NCBI RefSeq assembly: GCF_007097485.1
Contig: NZ_VKDE01000002.1
Location: forward strand, 62,001 to 126,000
DNA from: Carboxylicivirga sp. M1479
GTDB lineage: Bacteria > Bacteroidota > Bacteroidia > Bacteroidales > Marinilabiliaceae
Direction of reading: 5' to 3'
Length of the DNA: 64,000 nucleotides
Both the position numbers and the translations under genes were made by a program. Under the pieces are notes generated by a model, which saw only the letters and a program-made list of their open reading frames with translations, was not told the DNA's origin and made no database searches. Of the stretch, positions 35,092 through 44,500 are shown piece by piece (within the stretch, counting starts at the first letter, position 1; every line of letters begins with the position of its first letter).

Positions 35092-36501
35092 ATGAAGCAG
35101 CAATTTCGTATTTATATCTATTTTACCTTGATATTTGCGTTGGCTTTTTGTTTAGTACGTTATGTCCAGTTTCCTTTTGATCCTGCAAGCTGGCGTTTAA
35201 AGTCCTTTGAAGAAGTTGTTGTGGTTGATGTGGATAGCACAGCCAAATTATCAGAGCTAGATGTTGATTCTGAAGTTGTTCAGCCTGTGCCAATCGAGAA
35301 AGATACAGTTATAACCAAGGAATTTTTAAGTTGCCCATCACAATTTCTGAAGCAGCTAAATCGTTTAAATGCGGCGCTTCAACAAACATCTACAAGCAAT
35401 AAAAATATACGCATACTGCATTATGGCGACTCTCAAATTGAGGGAGATCGTATTACAGCCTATTTGCGTGAGGCTTTTCAAAAACGTTATGGTGGAAGTG
35501 GCCCAGGTTTAATTACCGTGTTCGATCCTCAGCGTATTAATCCATCTGTCTGGTTAGATAATAAAGGAGAGTGGAAGATTAGTACAGTGTATAATCGCAA
35601 GCATCGCATTGCTGATAAATCGTATGGTTTAATGGGGCAAACGGCTTCCTTAGATGGTTCTTCCTATGGTATTTTTAAGATTAGTGCTTCTCATTGGGCC
35701 GAGGAACATGCCTCTCACTATCAAAAGGTCAGGTTATTTATTGCTCCACATACCGACAGTTTAAATATTAAAGGCACGATAAAAGATACAGAAGTAATAA
35801 ATGATGTTTTGCCACCCTCAAGCGCTCTGACCGAAATCAACTGGGAGTTTGAGCAACTATCGCCCACGATAAAGTTTGAACTTAATAGTTTAGGGAGGGT
35901 TCACATTTTAGGCTGTGCCCTGGATAGCATTAATGGCGTATCGGTTGATAATATTGCCTTACGAGGACAAAGTTCTCCTCTACTGCATCGTACCAATGGT
36001 GATTTATATAAAGCCATGAGCGAACACATGGATATTGGTATGGTTATTTTTCAGTTTGGTGCTAATATTATTCCAACGGTTGCTCCTAATTATCATTTCT
36101 ATAAAGTGCAGTTGTCAAAGCAATTCAAATTTTTACAAGAGTATTTGCCCAATGTGCCCGTAGTTGTTGTTGGCATTTCAGATGCAGCACACATTAATGA
36201 GGGGCAATTAAGCTCTTATCAACACCTTAGCCGAATACGTGATGCTCAAAAGGCTATAGCTTTAGAGTTCAAATTTGCCTTTTTTGATCTTTATCAGGCT
36301 ATGGGAGGTGAGGGATCCATCATTAAATGGACGGAGAAAAATCCTCCTTGGGCCTTGACTGATTACTTGCATTTTTCGCGAAGAGGTGGAAAAGAGGTTG
36401 CTGCTTATCTTTCTAAAGCATTGTGGCAGCACATTGAACAGCCGCAGTCATCTGATACTTGTTTGTTTACCGAAAGTCACAAGCCATGTCTGATATATTA
36501 A
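35092..36501 (+). CDS. Membrane-anchored SGNH/GDSL-type esterase
   Basis: A 469-residue protein with one N-terminal membrane anchor (YIYFTLIFALAFCLVRYV). The SGNH fold is seen from block I RILHYGDSQIEGDRITAYL (nucleophile Ser), Gly in MGQTASLDG, Asn in FQFGANI and the terminal block V DYLHFSRRGGKEVAAYL with catalytic His. It overlaps the MBOAT gene by 16 bp. Such pairs (AlgI/AlgJ- or PatA/PatB-like) move acetyl groups across the inner membrane to an extracytoplasmic polymer, so this gene is probably the transferase/esterase half. The acceptor (peptidoglycan or polysaccharide) is unknown. Confidence 0.85.
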   Translation: MKQQFRIYIYFTLIFALAFCLVRYVQFPFDPASWRLKSFEEVVVVDVDSTAKLSELDVDSEVVQPVPIEKDTVITKEFLSCPSQFLKQLNRLNAALQQTSTSNKNIRILHYGDSQIEGDRITAYLREAFQKRYGGSGPGLITVFDPQRINPSVWLDNKGEWKISTVYNRKHRIADKSYGLMGQTASLDGSSYGIFKISASHWAEEHASHYQKVRLFIAPHTDSLNIKGTIKDTEVINDVLPPSSALTEINWEFEQLSPTIKFELNSLGRVHILGCALDSINGVSVDNIALRGQSSPLLHRTNGDLYKAMSEHMDIGMVIFQFGANIIPTVAPNYHFYKVQLSKQFKFLQEYLPNVPVVVVGISDAAHINEGQLSSYQHLSRIRDAQKAIALEFKFAFFDLYQAMGGEGSIIKWTEKNPPWALTDYLHFSRRGGKEVAAYLSKALWQHIEQPQSSDTCLFTESHKPCLIY

Positions 36502-37988
36502 AAAGAATAGTTGACCAATCGGATATATTCCTGTTTACCCATGCGGCTTTTTGGGTGTTTTTTGCTTTTGTTTTATTGGTGAGTGTTTTGGTAGCCAATA
36601 AAAGAATGCTTAGAATCGCTTTCCTGTTTGTCACAAGTTTGTTTTTTTACTATAAAACAGGGGGATATTTTTTTAGCTTGCTCGTATTCTCAACGCTAGT
36701 TGATTATAGCATCGGCTTGTCAATTCATGCCGCTCAAAAACGTTTGTGGCGTAAAGTATTCGTTAGCGTCAGTATTCTACTTAACCTAAGTGTACTGGTT
36801 TATTTCAAATACACTTATTTCTTTGGCGATGTCCTAGCCCAAATTAGGCAAATAGATATACCTGTTTATGACTTCCTGGCTGCAGGTGTTAATCAACTTT
36901 TTGGTACCTCGTTTAGCATTGATAAGATTGTATTGCCGGTTGGCATTTCCTTCTTTACCTTTCAAACCATTAGTTATAGTATTGATGTTTATAGGGGGGA
37001 AGTAAAGCCAGTGAAGAATATTATCGACTTTGGTTTTTATGTCTCGTTTTTTCCTCAATTAATAGCAGGTCCTATTGTAAGGGCCAAGCACTTTATTCCG
37101 CAAATATATCGAAAGCTTGTTTTGTCAGAAAAGTGGATTTGGTGGGCGATTTTACTGATATTAGGTGGGCTGTTTAAGAAAATGGTTATTTCAGATTTTG
37201 TATCGGTTAACTATGTTGATCGGATTTTTGAACATCCAATAGCCTACTCTGGATTTGAAATATTAATCGCCATTTATGCTTATGCCTTACAAATTTATTG
37301 TGATTTTTCTGGTTATACCGATATCGCTTTAGGAGTTGCCTTGCTTTTGGGTTTTCGCTTACCCAAAAACTTTAATCATCCATATCAGGCAAAGTCCTTA
37401 AGTGATTTTTGGCGTCGTTGGCATATTAGTTTATCCCTTTGGCTTCGTGATTATCTGTATATTCCATTGGGGGGAAGTCGTAAAGGGTATATTAGAACAT
37501 CCATTAACTTAATGCTGACGATGTTATTGGGTGGCCTATGGCACGGTGCTGCACTCAAGTTTGTTATTTGGGGTGGTTTACATGGTTTGGGTTTAGGCGT
37601 GAATCGCATGTTGACTAAAGTTTTTACCTCGAATAATTGGGTTGTATCCACCTTGGGATGGTTCGTAACATTTAATTTTGTTGTGTTGACATGGATTGTA
37701 TTTCGAGTTGATTCAATGCAAAATTCACACATTATGGTCGATAGGCTTTTTCGTGCTTTTACTCCTTATGACCTGATGAATGTGATTAGCTCAATGCCCT
37801 ACTTATTTGTTTTGTTAGTAGTTGGCTATGGTCTTCACTGGATGCCTGATAAACTACGTGCTTACCTTAAAATACGCTTTGTGAAATCTCCAATTGTATT
37901 AAAAATAATTGTTAGTGCCATTGTTTTATATGGCATCTATTCCCTGCACGAAAACACCATTTTACCATTTATTTATTTCCGTTTCTAA
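36486..37988 (+). CDS. MBOAT O-acyltransferase (AlgI/PatA-like)
   Basis: A 500-residue polytopic protein. I chose the ATG at 36486, which overlaps the SGNH gene and starts MSDILKRIVDQSDIFLF. It has about ten to twelve membrane helices, VLPVGISFFTFQTISYSIDV, FFPQLIAGPIVRAKHFIPQI, DFSGYTDIALGVALLLGF, NFNHPYQAKSLSDFWRRWHI and LGGLWHGAALKFVIWGGLHG with the catalytic His of the family. It would pass acyl groups across the inner membrane to the SGNH partner. Confidence 0.93.
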   Translation: MSDILKRIVDQSDIFLFTHAAFWVFFAFVLLVSVLVANKRMLRIAFLFVTSLFFYYKTGGYFFSLLVFSTLVDYSIGLSIHAAQKRLWRKVFVSVSILLNLSVLVYFKYTYFFGDVLAQIRQIDIPVYDFLAAGVNQLFGTSFSIDKIVLPVGISFFTFQTISYSIDVYRGEVKPVKNIIDFGFYVSFFPQLIAGPIVRAKHFIPQIYRKLVLSEKWIWWAILLILGGLFKKMVISDFVSVNYVDRIFEHPIAYSGFEILIAIYAYALQIYCDFSGYTDIALGVALLLGFRLPKNFNHPYQAKSLSDFWRRWHISLSLWLRDYLYIPLGGSRKGYIRTSINLMLTMLLGGLWHGAALKFVIWGGLHGLGLGVNRMLTKVFTSNNWVVSTLGWFVTFNFVVLTWIVFRVDSMQNSHIMVDRLFRAFTPYDLMNVISSMPYLFVLLVVGYGLHWMPDKLRAYLKIRFVKSPIVLKIIVSAIVLYGIYSLHENTILPFIYFRF

Positions 37989-38048
37989 AGGAACTTATCC
38001 TAAGCATAAATGATTAGTGGATAATGAAATGGCAATTGCCAAAAGTCA

Positions 38049-38080
38049 TTTGTTATGCTAATGCTAAAACGGTATATTTA
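38049..38080 (+). promoter_or_regulatory. Promoter of the propeller sensor gene
   Basis: TTTG (38049-38052), 20-bp spacer, TATATTTA (38073-38080; 7/8 match to TAnnTTTG), 18 bp before the ATG. It is the only promoter noted here with both the -33 and -7 elements, so it is likely constitutive. Confidence 0.55.
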
Positions 38081-38098
38081 TGAGGTAATTTCAAACCC

Positions 38099-41000
38099 AT
38101 GAAACAGTCTTTACTATTATCCATACTCATACTATGGCTTTTACCTCACTTTAGTGAAGCACAACATTTTCATTTTAAGCAATATTCTCTGGAAGAGGGT
38201 TTGCCACAATCGGAGGTGACTGCGTTGGAGGAGGATCAATTTGGTTACTTATGGCTTAGTACCAATGGAGGAGGTTTGTGTCGTTTTAATGGTAAAACCT
38301 TTGAAGTCTTTACCAAGAAAGATGGGCTGTTTGATAATATTATTTTAGGCATACTGCATGATCGCAATTATAACCTGTGGATTGCTAGTCCTAAGGGCAT
38401 TCAAAAATACGATGGTCGTAATTATCTATCTGTAATTGAATCAGACACTACACTTTTTAGCGATAATGTTGAATTCTGTGAAACCTTGGATGGTACCGTA
38501 TGGTGTTTGGCAAGAATGATTTCTGGTGGCAGGAGATTATATAAGTTTCAAAATAATAAGGTTGAAAATGTATCTGAACGATTTGCCGATCAGTTAAATA
38601 ATACGGGGTCTGTTAACAAAATATTGCCCAACAATAAAGATGGCCTACTGATTGCTACGTCTCGACAATTGTTTATTTATAATAATGATCAGCTCAGTGA
38701 GTATGTCAATCCTGAAGGGGCACGTGATGACCTCATGCAGTTTCCATTATTTCGAGATCGAAATAATAACCTTTGGTTGAGTTTGTTTGGTCGTAATAAC
38801 GAGCGTGAGTTGGTAATTCATATCGAAGGTAAAGGCGAAAAAGTTATTACTCTACCCGAAGAACTTAGGGGTGAAACCATTTTTAAAGGTTTTCAGGATC
38901 GTGAAGGAACTTATTGGTTTTTGGTCGAAAATGGAGGGGTTTTTCGTTTAAATAAAAAGAGTGGCTGGCAAGTGTTTAATAAACAAAATGGGCTGCCTAT
39001 TAATGTGGTATTTAATATTCTTCAAGATGCCGAGGGTAACATTTGGTTAGGAACATTGGGTGCAGGATTAGTTAGATATAGTGGTAATTTGTTTCTATCC
39101 CTTAATCGCAGTAATGGCCTAAGCGATGATATTATTCGTGCCATATATCAAGACTCAAAGGGTGTTTATTATTTTGCAGATGGAGAGGGCGGTTTTAGTA
39201 CTTTAAATGGTAGAAATATTACGCGTTATGACAAGGAAGATTTACCCGATTTAGCCGCAGTTAAAGAATTTTATGAGCTGCCTAGTGGTAAAATATTATT
39301 AGCAACAATCAATGGTTTATGGGAGTTTGATGGACAAGATGTTTATCCTGTGAACGAACGGTATGGCTGGAAAAAGACCATCCCTCTTAGTGATATTGCT
39401 GTGCAAAATGATACTTTGTTCTTTTCAACTTATAAATACGGATTGATAAAGAGCTATAAAGGGAATGCAACCTTTTATAACACCTACAATGCAAACATGC
39501 AAGATAATACCATTTTTCACATGCTATTCGATAGTAAAAATCGTTTATGGATGTCGACAGGTAGAGGCATAATCTTATATGACAAAGGTAAGTTTACTCA
39601 ATTTATTGAAGGGCAGCAAATAGGATCGTCATACATATTGCAAGCAGCTGAGGACAAACTGGGGAATATTTGGTTTGCCACGTTTACAGATGGTCTATTG
39701 CGTTACGATGGTAGTAACTGGACAGTATTTGATAGTGATAAAGGTTTGTCAGGCGACAATATTTATTCCATTATCGCCGATAGAAAGGGTGATATATTTG
39801 CTGGTGCTCAAAATGGTATAGATAAACTATCAATTTCTTCATCTGGCGAAGTAATAGGAGTTGAGCATTATGACAAACATGATGGTTTTGTGGGAATAGA
39901 AAATAATGGTACCGCCAACTTCATGGATAAAGATGATAATCTTTGGTTTGGAACAATTAAAGGAGCCATGCGCTACAACCCAAAGGAAAGGCGGATAAAT
40001 TTTCTAGCGCCAAATATTTATATCAGGGATATTGAATTGTCATACACGCAACCCGATTGGGAAGCCAAGAAATATAAAAGTGCTTTTGATTCGATAGTTC
40101 CTTGGTTTAATATACCCAATCAACTCAGCTTGTCGAGCAACGATAATAACATTTCGTTTAAGTTTGATGCTCTGTGCTATTCTGTACCCGAGAAAATAAA
40201 ATACCGCTGGCGCTTGGAGCCTTTGGAAACAGAATGGATTGAAGGAGACATTAATACTGTGGCTTATCCCTCATTGCCGTCGGGCGACTATACTTTTAGA
40301 GTAAGTGCTGCCAATAATAGTAATATATGGAATGATGAAGGGGCTATTTATAAGTTTAGTATTCATCCAGAATGGTATAGAACAGCTTCTTTCCGAGCAT
40401 TAATCATCATGTTAATACTTGGCTTATTTGGGGCTTTAATAATATCGTGGCAACAGCGTACCAAAACCTTACGCTTTGAATTAGAAACGCTTATTAATGC
40501 TAAAACCAAAGAGATTAGTGATAAAAAGAAGGAGATTGTTAGTCAGAATAAACAGTTGAGCCAGCAAAACATAAAAATTGAGAAGCAAGCTCAATCAATT
40601 TCCAATGCTCTTAATGATCTAGAGAAATTAACAGAAATAGGAAAAATATTGACTGCCAATTTGTCAACCGATAACATTTTGAATCTAGTACATCAGGCGG
40701 TGAGTAAAATGATGGATACCTATTTGTTTGGCGTTGGTTTGTATAAGCAGGAGACTAACTCTTTAGATTTTGACAACGTTATATTAAATGGCGAGCGCAT
40801 GCCGTTTATTACCTTTCCACTTGATGATGTAGAGCGTTTATCCATCCATAGTTTAATTAAGGATAAAGAAGTTTTTATTAACGACTTTGATGTTGAGTAC
40901 AAGAATTACGTTCAGGAAATAAGGCCCGTTCCAGGAGATATTAACAGCCAGTCAATTATTTATATCCCGTTGAAAGTAAATGAGGCGCCTTTTGGTGTTA

Positions 41001-41884
41001 TAACCGTGCAAAGTGCAAGTAAAAAGGCATACAGCTCGTATCATTTATCGTTTCTGCGAAATATTAGTATGTATACTAGCATTGCTTTGGAAAATGCAAA
41101 AGCGTTTAATCAACTCGAAGCTCAGCGCCAATCATTAGAAGAAGTCAATAAAAATGCTTTTGAGCAGAACCAATTAATATTGCAGCAACAAGCCGATGTT
41201 GATCGTTTAAACGATGAAAATAATCATTTGATTAGCTTATTTACAAAGGAAATTGAACGTCCGATAACATCATCGATACAATTAATCAATAGTATTAAAA
41301 ATGAGGAGGGTATTGATGAAAATGAAAAGGATGAAGCGCTGCAGTTTGCTTTTGATGCTTTGTGGCAAATTAAAGAAATGGTTAATCAGGTAAGTGAAAT
41401 CAAACACTTGGAAACGAGTGACTTTAGTGTGGTAAATACACCCTTATCTATTCAGGCCTTAATGAAGGAGGTTGTTACACAATATCAAAATAAACTGGAT
41501 GAGAATGAAATAGAGGTTAAATGGGAGATGGATGAGGTAATTTTATCTAGCGATTATTCGATCTTAGAAAAAGTAATCTCTAACTTATTTTCCAATGCAA
41601 TTAAGTTCTCTCCTATTGGTACTTCCATTACACTATCGGCTCGGTCTCATGAAGACAAAATTGTAATAGGTGTGACAGATGAGGGATGTGGTATTAAGCA
41701 GGAGGATATACCGTTCTTATTTTCAAAATATAAGAAACTACCTGGTTCAGGTGCTCGAAACAGGGTATCTTCTGGTTTGGGCTTATACATTGTTAAGCGC
41801 TATGTTGATAGCATTGGAGGTACAATAGAGTGCGATAGCATATTAGAGCAAGGCACTACTTTTAAAGTATATCTGCCAAAGTAA
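38099..41884 (+). CDS. Two-component-propeller sensor with degenerate histidine kinase module
   Basis: A 1261-residue protein. After a signal peptide (FSEA) come about a dozen regulator-propeller repeats (for example QFGYLWLSTNGGGLCRFNGK, EGNIWLGTLGAGLVRYSGN) forming two beta-propellers, a Y_Y_Y domain (about 685-755), a membrane helix (about 767-785), a coiled coil, a GAF domain (about 870-1010) and an HATPase domain with N box (VISNLFSNAIKFSP), G1 (DEGCGIK) and G2 (GLGLYIVK). At the H box the expected SHELRTPL reads TKEIERPI, so the phospho-acceptor His is Lys1050. There is no receiver or AraC domain as in hybrid regulators of sugar loci. Signal unknown. Confidence 0.9.
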   Translation: MKQSLLLSILILWLLPHFSEAQHFHFKQYSLEEGLPQSEVTALEEDQFGYLWLSTNGGGLCRFNGKTFEVFTKKDGLFDNIILGILHDRNYNLWIASPKGIQKYDGRNYLSVIESDTTLFSDNVEFCETLDGTVWCLARMISGGRRLYKFQNNKVENVSERFADQLNNTGSVNKILPNNKDGLLIATSRQLFIYNNDQLSEYVNPEGARDDLMQFPLFRDRNNNLWLSLFGRNNERELVIHIEGKGEKVITLPEELRGETIFKGFQDREGTYWFLVENGGVFRLNKKSGWQVFNKQNGLPINVVFNILQDAEGNIWLGTLGAGLVRYSGNLFLSLNRSNGLSDDIIRAIYQDSKGVYYFADGEGGFSTLNGRNITRYDKEDLPDLAAVKEFYELPSGKILLATINGLWEFDGQDVYPVNERYGWKKTIPLSDIAVQNDTLFFSTYKYGLIKSYKGNATFYNTYNANMQDNTIFHMLFDSKNRLWMSTGRGIILYDKGKFTQFIEGQQIGSSYILQAAEDKLGNIWFATFTDGLLRYDGSNWTVFDSDKGLSGDNIYSIIADRKGDIFAGAQNGIDKLSISSSGEVIGVEHYDKHDGFVGIENNGTANFMDKDDNLWFGTIKGAMRYNPKERRINFLAPNIYIRDIELSYTQPDWEAKKYKSAFDSIVPWFNIPNQLSLSSNDNNISFKFDALCYSVPEKIKYRWRLEPLETEWIEGDINTVAYPSLPSGDYTFRVSAANNSNIWNDEGAIYKFSIHPEWYRTASFRALIIMLILGLFGALIISWQQRTKTLRFELETLINAKTKEISDKKKEIVSQNKQLSQQNIKIEKQAQSISNALNDLEKLTEIGKILTANLSTDNILNLVHQAVSKMMDTYLFGVGLYKQETNSLDFDNVILNGERMPFITFPLDDVERLSIHSLIKDKEVFINDFDVEYKNYVQEIRPVPGDINSQSIIYIPLKVNEAPFGVITVQSASKKAYSSYHLSFLRNISMYTSIALENAKAFNQLEAQRQSLEEVNKNAFEQNQLILQQQADVDRLNDENNHLISLFTKEIERPITSSIQLINSIKNEEGIDENEKDEALQFAFDALWQIKEMVNQVSEIKHLETSDFSVVNTPLSIQALMKEVVTQYQNKLDENEIEVKWEMDEVILSSDYSILEKVISNLFSNAIKFSPIGTSITLSARSHEDKIVIGVTDEGCGIKQEDIPFLFSKYKKLPGSGARNRVSSGLGLYIVKRYVDSIGGTIECDSILEQGTTFKVYLPK

Positions 41885-41931
41885 AAAATGGCAACATTTT
41901 TGATGTGTCAGTCATCTAAAATTTAACGACT

Positions 41932-42636
41932 ATGTTTTCATCAAGTTTATTATTTATTTTCATATTCTTTTTGGCTTTGAGCTGGCTTGTTAGTTCACGA
42001 CTGAAAAGTAAGTTTAAGGCTTACTCACAAATTCCAATTAATTTTGGAATGACAGGTAAGGAAGTCGCCGAAAAGATGTTGTATCAAAATGGTTTAATGA
42101 ATGTGCAGGTTAATTGTGTAAGTGGGCAATTAAGTGATCATTATAACCCATCCAATAGAAGTATTAATTTAAGCCCCGATGTTTATAACGGGCGCAGTGT
42201 TGCCTCTGCAGCTGTTGCTGCTCACGAAACAGGCCACGCTGTACAGCATGCGAAAAGTTATGCTTTCCTTGAGTTTAGATCGGCATTGGTGCCAGTACAA
42301 AATATAAGTGCCAAGGTGCTTAATTTTATGTTTATAGCCATGTTTATTGGGGCCTTTGCTTTGCCGGGCATGATTAGCTATAATTTAGCACTGCAAATAA
42401 TAATTGCCTGTTATGGAGTATTTACTCTGGCCGCTTTTATTACCCTGCCAGTCGAAATTGATGCCAGTAGAAGAGCATTAGCCTGGTTAAATACGGCTGG
42501 CATTACTACACAAGAAACACATGGAAAAGCCAAAGATGCACTTAAATGGGCTGCCTATACATATGTGGTGGCTGCCTTATCGGCACTGGCTACCTTACTT
42601 TATTATGTGATGCTTTTTGTTGGTAATAGAGATTAA
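41932..42636 (+). CDS. Zinc metallopeptidase, YugP-like, membrane-bound
   Basis: A 234-residue membrane protease-like protein. N-terminal helix (about 3-22), the zinc motif in AAHETGHAVQHAKSY (HExxH), VEIDASRRALAWLNTAG with a candidate third ligand Glu/Asp, and three more hydrophobic segments (about 110-170 and 205-230). The pattern fits the YugP family of neutral zinc metallopeptidases. It begins 47 bp after the sensor and ends at a bidirectional terminator. Confidence 0.9.
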   Translation: MFSSSLLFIFIFFLALSWLVSSRLKSKFKAYSQIPINFGMTGKEVAEKMLYQNGLMNVQVNCVSGQLSDHYNPSNRSINLSPDVYNGRSVASAAVAAHETGHAVQHAKSYAFLEFRSALVPVQNISAKVLNFMFIAMFIGAFALPGMISYNLALQIIIACYGVFTLAAFITLPVEIDASRRALAWLNTAGITTQETHGKAKDALKWAAYTYVVAALSALATLLYYVMLFVGNRD

Positions 42637-42662
42637 AGAAAAGCGATTGAAATAATACAAGA

Positions 42663-42697
42663 GCAGAGTTGATTTAATTGACTCTGCTTCTTTTTTT
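42663..42697. terminator. Bidirectional terminator between YugP-like and RDD genes
   Basis: GCAGAGT (42663-42669) / ACTCTGC (42681-42687) followed by TTCTTTTTTT on the plus strand; on the minus strand the stem is followed by a T-rich segment. It overlaps the RDD stop codon. Confidence 0.8.
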
Positions 42698-43424
42698 ATT
42701 GATGGTAGTAGTTGTAATCCTTTAGCACGGTGTTCAAGAATTCTTTTGCAGGTTCTTTGGTTGTGATGTTCATCTTTTTGAGTACTACTTCTTTTGTTTT
42801 AATAACTAAGGGATGAGGAGCCCCAATAGAACTGTATTCGTTATTTTTATTCGCGATAATCAAAACCTCCTTAATGGTCTGCATGTCTAAATCAGACAGT
42901 TTACTAACCTCTGGATAGATTGGTTGATAGTCGGCTTCTATTTGCACAAAGGCTGTTTGGTTGAGGCTGCCTTTAGGATTAATTTTTAATACGGTTGTTT
43001 TGGCTACAATGTCGCCAACGCGTTGACCCTTGCCGCCAATAATAATGGTTAATAAACCTACCAAAACACCTCCAATTGGTAAGCTAAAGTCTACCAAGCG
43101 AAATATCCAGCGTAAAAAGCAATCAATAAAGCGTAGTTCGCCTCCATCAATTTTCGAAGCTTTTATCTTTAGCATCATTTTACCAAAGCTCTGGCCATTT
43201 AAAAAGGCTTCGCACAACAGATGATAAAAGATAACTGGTAAGAAAAAAAGACTTATCCACCATTCAGGTTCACGGTCAAATACGGCAAAGGCGAAGATTA
43301 TAATTAGGATGTAGATAAATTGTATAAAACCATCAATAATGTAGGCAAATATGCGATCGCCAACACTGGCTAATTGATAATCAATAGATACATTTTGGGT
43401 TGTAGAAATGCTTAAATTCTCCAT
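42696..43424 (-). CDS. RDD-family membrane protein
   Basis: A 242-residue protein whose first 140 residues form the RDD domain: ASVGDRIFAYIIDGFIQFIY with the Arg-Asp pair, LCEAFLNGQSFGKMMLKIKA, and IDCFLRWIFRLVDFSLP, with three membrane helices. A C-terminal soluble part of about 100 residues (SKLSDLDMQTIKEVLIIANK) follows. It is divergent from the SpoIIM gene; RDD proteins often neighbour SpoIIM/DUF4129/MoxR/DUF58 sets. Transport or accessory role only inferred. Confidence 0.9.
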   Translation of the reverse strand: MENLSISTTQNVSIDYQLASVGDRIFAYIIDGFIQFIYILIIIFAFAVFDREPEWWISLFFLPVIFYHLLCEAFLNGQSFGKMMLKIKASKIDGGELRFIDCFLRWIFRLVDFSLPIGGVLVGLLTIIIGGKGQRVGDIVAKTTVLKINPKGSLNQTAFVQIEADYQPIYPEVSKLSDLDMQTIKEVLIIANKNNEYSSIGAPHPLVIKTKEVVLKKMNITTKEPAKEFLNTVLKDYNYYHQ

Positions 43425-43464
43425 GTTGGGCTTCAGAATAGATGCGAATCGATAATTAGATAAT

Positions 43465-43472
43465 CAAAAGTA
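43465..43472 (-). promoter_or_regulatory. -7 promoter element TACTTTTG of the RDD gene
   Basis: Perfect TAnnTTTG on the minus strand, 40 bp before the ATG at 43424. No clear TTTG at -33. Confidence 0.4.
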
Positions 43473-43534
43473 GCAAAATAAGTTTTTTATGTGTAAAAAA
43501 ATTCATTTATTCGCAAGGCTCAGGCAGCAACCCT

Positions 43535-44500
43535 ATGAAAGAAATCACGTTTATAAATCGAAACCAGGCTCGCTGGGGAGAATTTGAAAAGCAACTAAAA
43601 AAGCCGTCAAAGATTAATCCGGATACATTGGCCGATCAGTTTATTCAGTTGACGGACGACTTGGCTTTCGCGCGTACTTTTTATCCACGAACGCACACTC
43701 TTGCCTACCTTAATAGCTTATCGCAAAAAGCTCATCAGGAAATTTATCGTAATAAACGCGAAAAGGGTAGCCGAATACCGTCTTTTTTTAAAACCGAACT
43801 ACCATTAGTTTTACGATCTGCCAGGCCATACTTTATTATATCTTTTTTTGTGTTTATGGCTTCGTGGGCATTGGGAGTTGTATCGTCGCTTACCGATATT
43901 GAATTCGTTCGAACGATATTAGGCGATACTTATGTCAATATGACTTTGGATAATATTGAAAAGGGCGACCCAATGGCTGTGTATGGCCAAATGGGCGAAA
44001 TGCCCATGTCTTTCTATATTATCTTTAATAACGTTACTGTAGCTTGGCAAGTGTTTTTATATGGTTTTTTAACTCCCCTTGGAGCTATTTATCGTTTGTT
44101 CTTTAATGGGGTAATGGTAGGTGCTTTTCAGGCTTTTTTCTTTGAGAAGAACTTGTTAGGGGTCTCTACTTATGCCATTATGATACATGGAACCCTCGAG
44201 TTGTCGGCCATTGTATTGGCTGGTGGAGCTGGTATAATGCTCGGAAAATTTTTACTCTTTCCTGGCACGTATCCACGCAAGGAATCTTTTATACATGGAT
44301 CGGTAGTAGGTGTTAAAGTGATGATACCTATAACGATTGTGTTTTTTATTGCAGGCTTGTTAGAGGGATTTGTTACCCGACATTATAATACAATTGATAA
44401 TTGGCTTAATGTGCTAATCATTGCTGGTTCTATGCTGGTTATTGTTTGGTACTTTTTTATATACCCCAGCATTGTATACTCAAAATTTAAAAATAAATGA
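43535..44500 (+). CDS. SpoIIM-like membrane protein
   Basis: A 321-residue protein. Soluble helical N-terminus (FINRNQARWGEFEKQLKKPS), then about six membrane helices with the Stage II sporulation protein M features: YFIISFFVFMASWALGV, FNNVTVAWQVFLYGFLTPLG, MIHGTLELSAIVLAGGAGIM. In non-sporulating Bacteroidota it is part of a conserved MoxR/DUF58 operon of unknown function. The next gene begins with an ATGA overlap. Confidence 0.9.
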   Translation: MKEITFINRNQARWGEFEKQLKKPSKINPDTLADQFIQLTDDLAFARTFYPRTHTLAYLNSLSQKAHQEIYRNKREKGSRIPSFFKTELPLVLRSARPYFIISFFVFMASWALGVVSSLTDIEFVRTILGDTYVNMTLDNIEKGDPMAVYGQMGEMPMSFYIIFNNVTVAWQVFLYGFLTPLGAIYRLFFNGVMVGAFQAFFFEKNLLGVSTYAIMIHGTLELSAIVLAGGAGIMLGKFLLFPGTYPRKESFIHGSVVGVKVMIPITIVFFIAGLLEGFVTRHYNTIDNWLNVLIIAGSMLVIVWYFFIYPSIVYSKFKNK

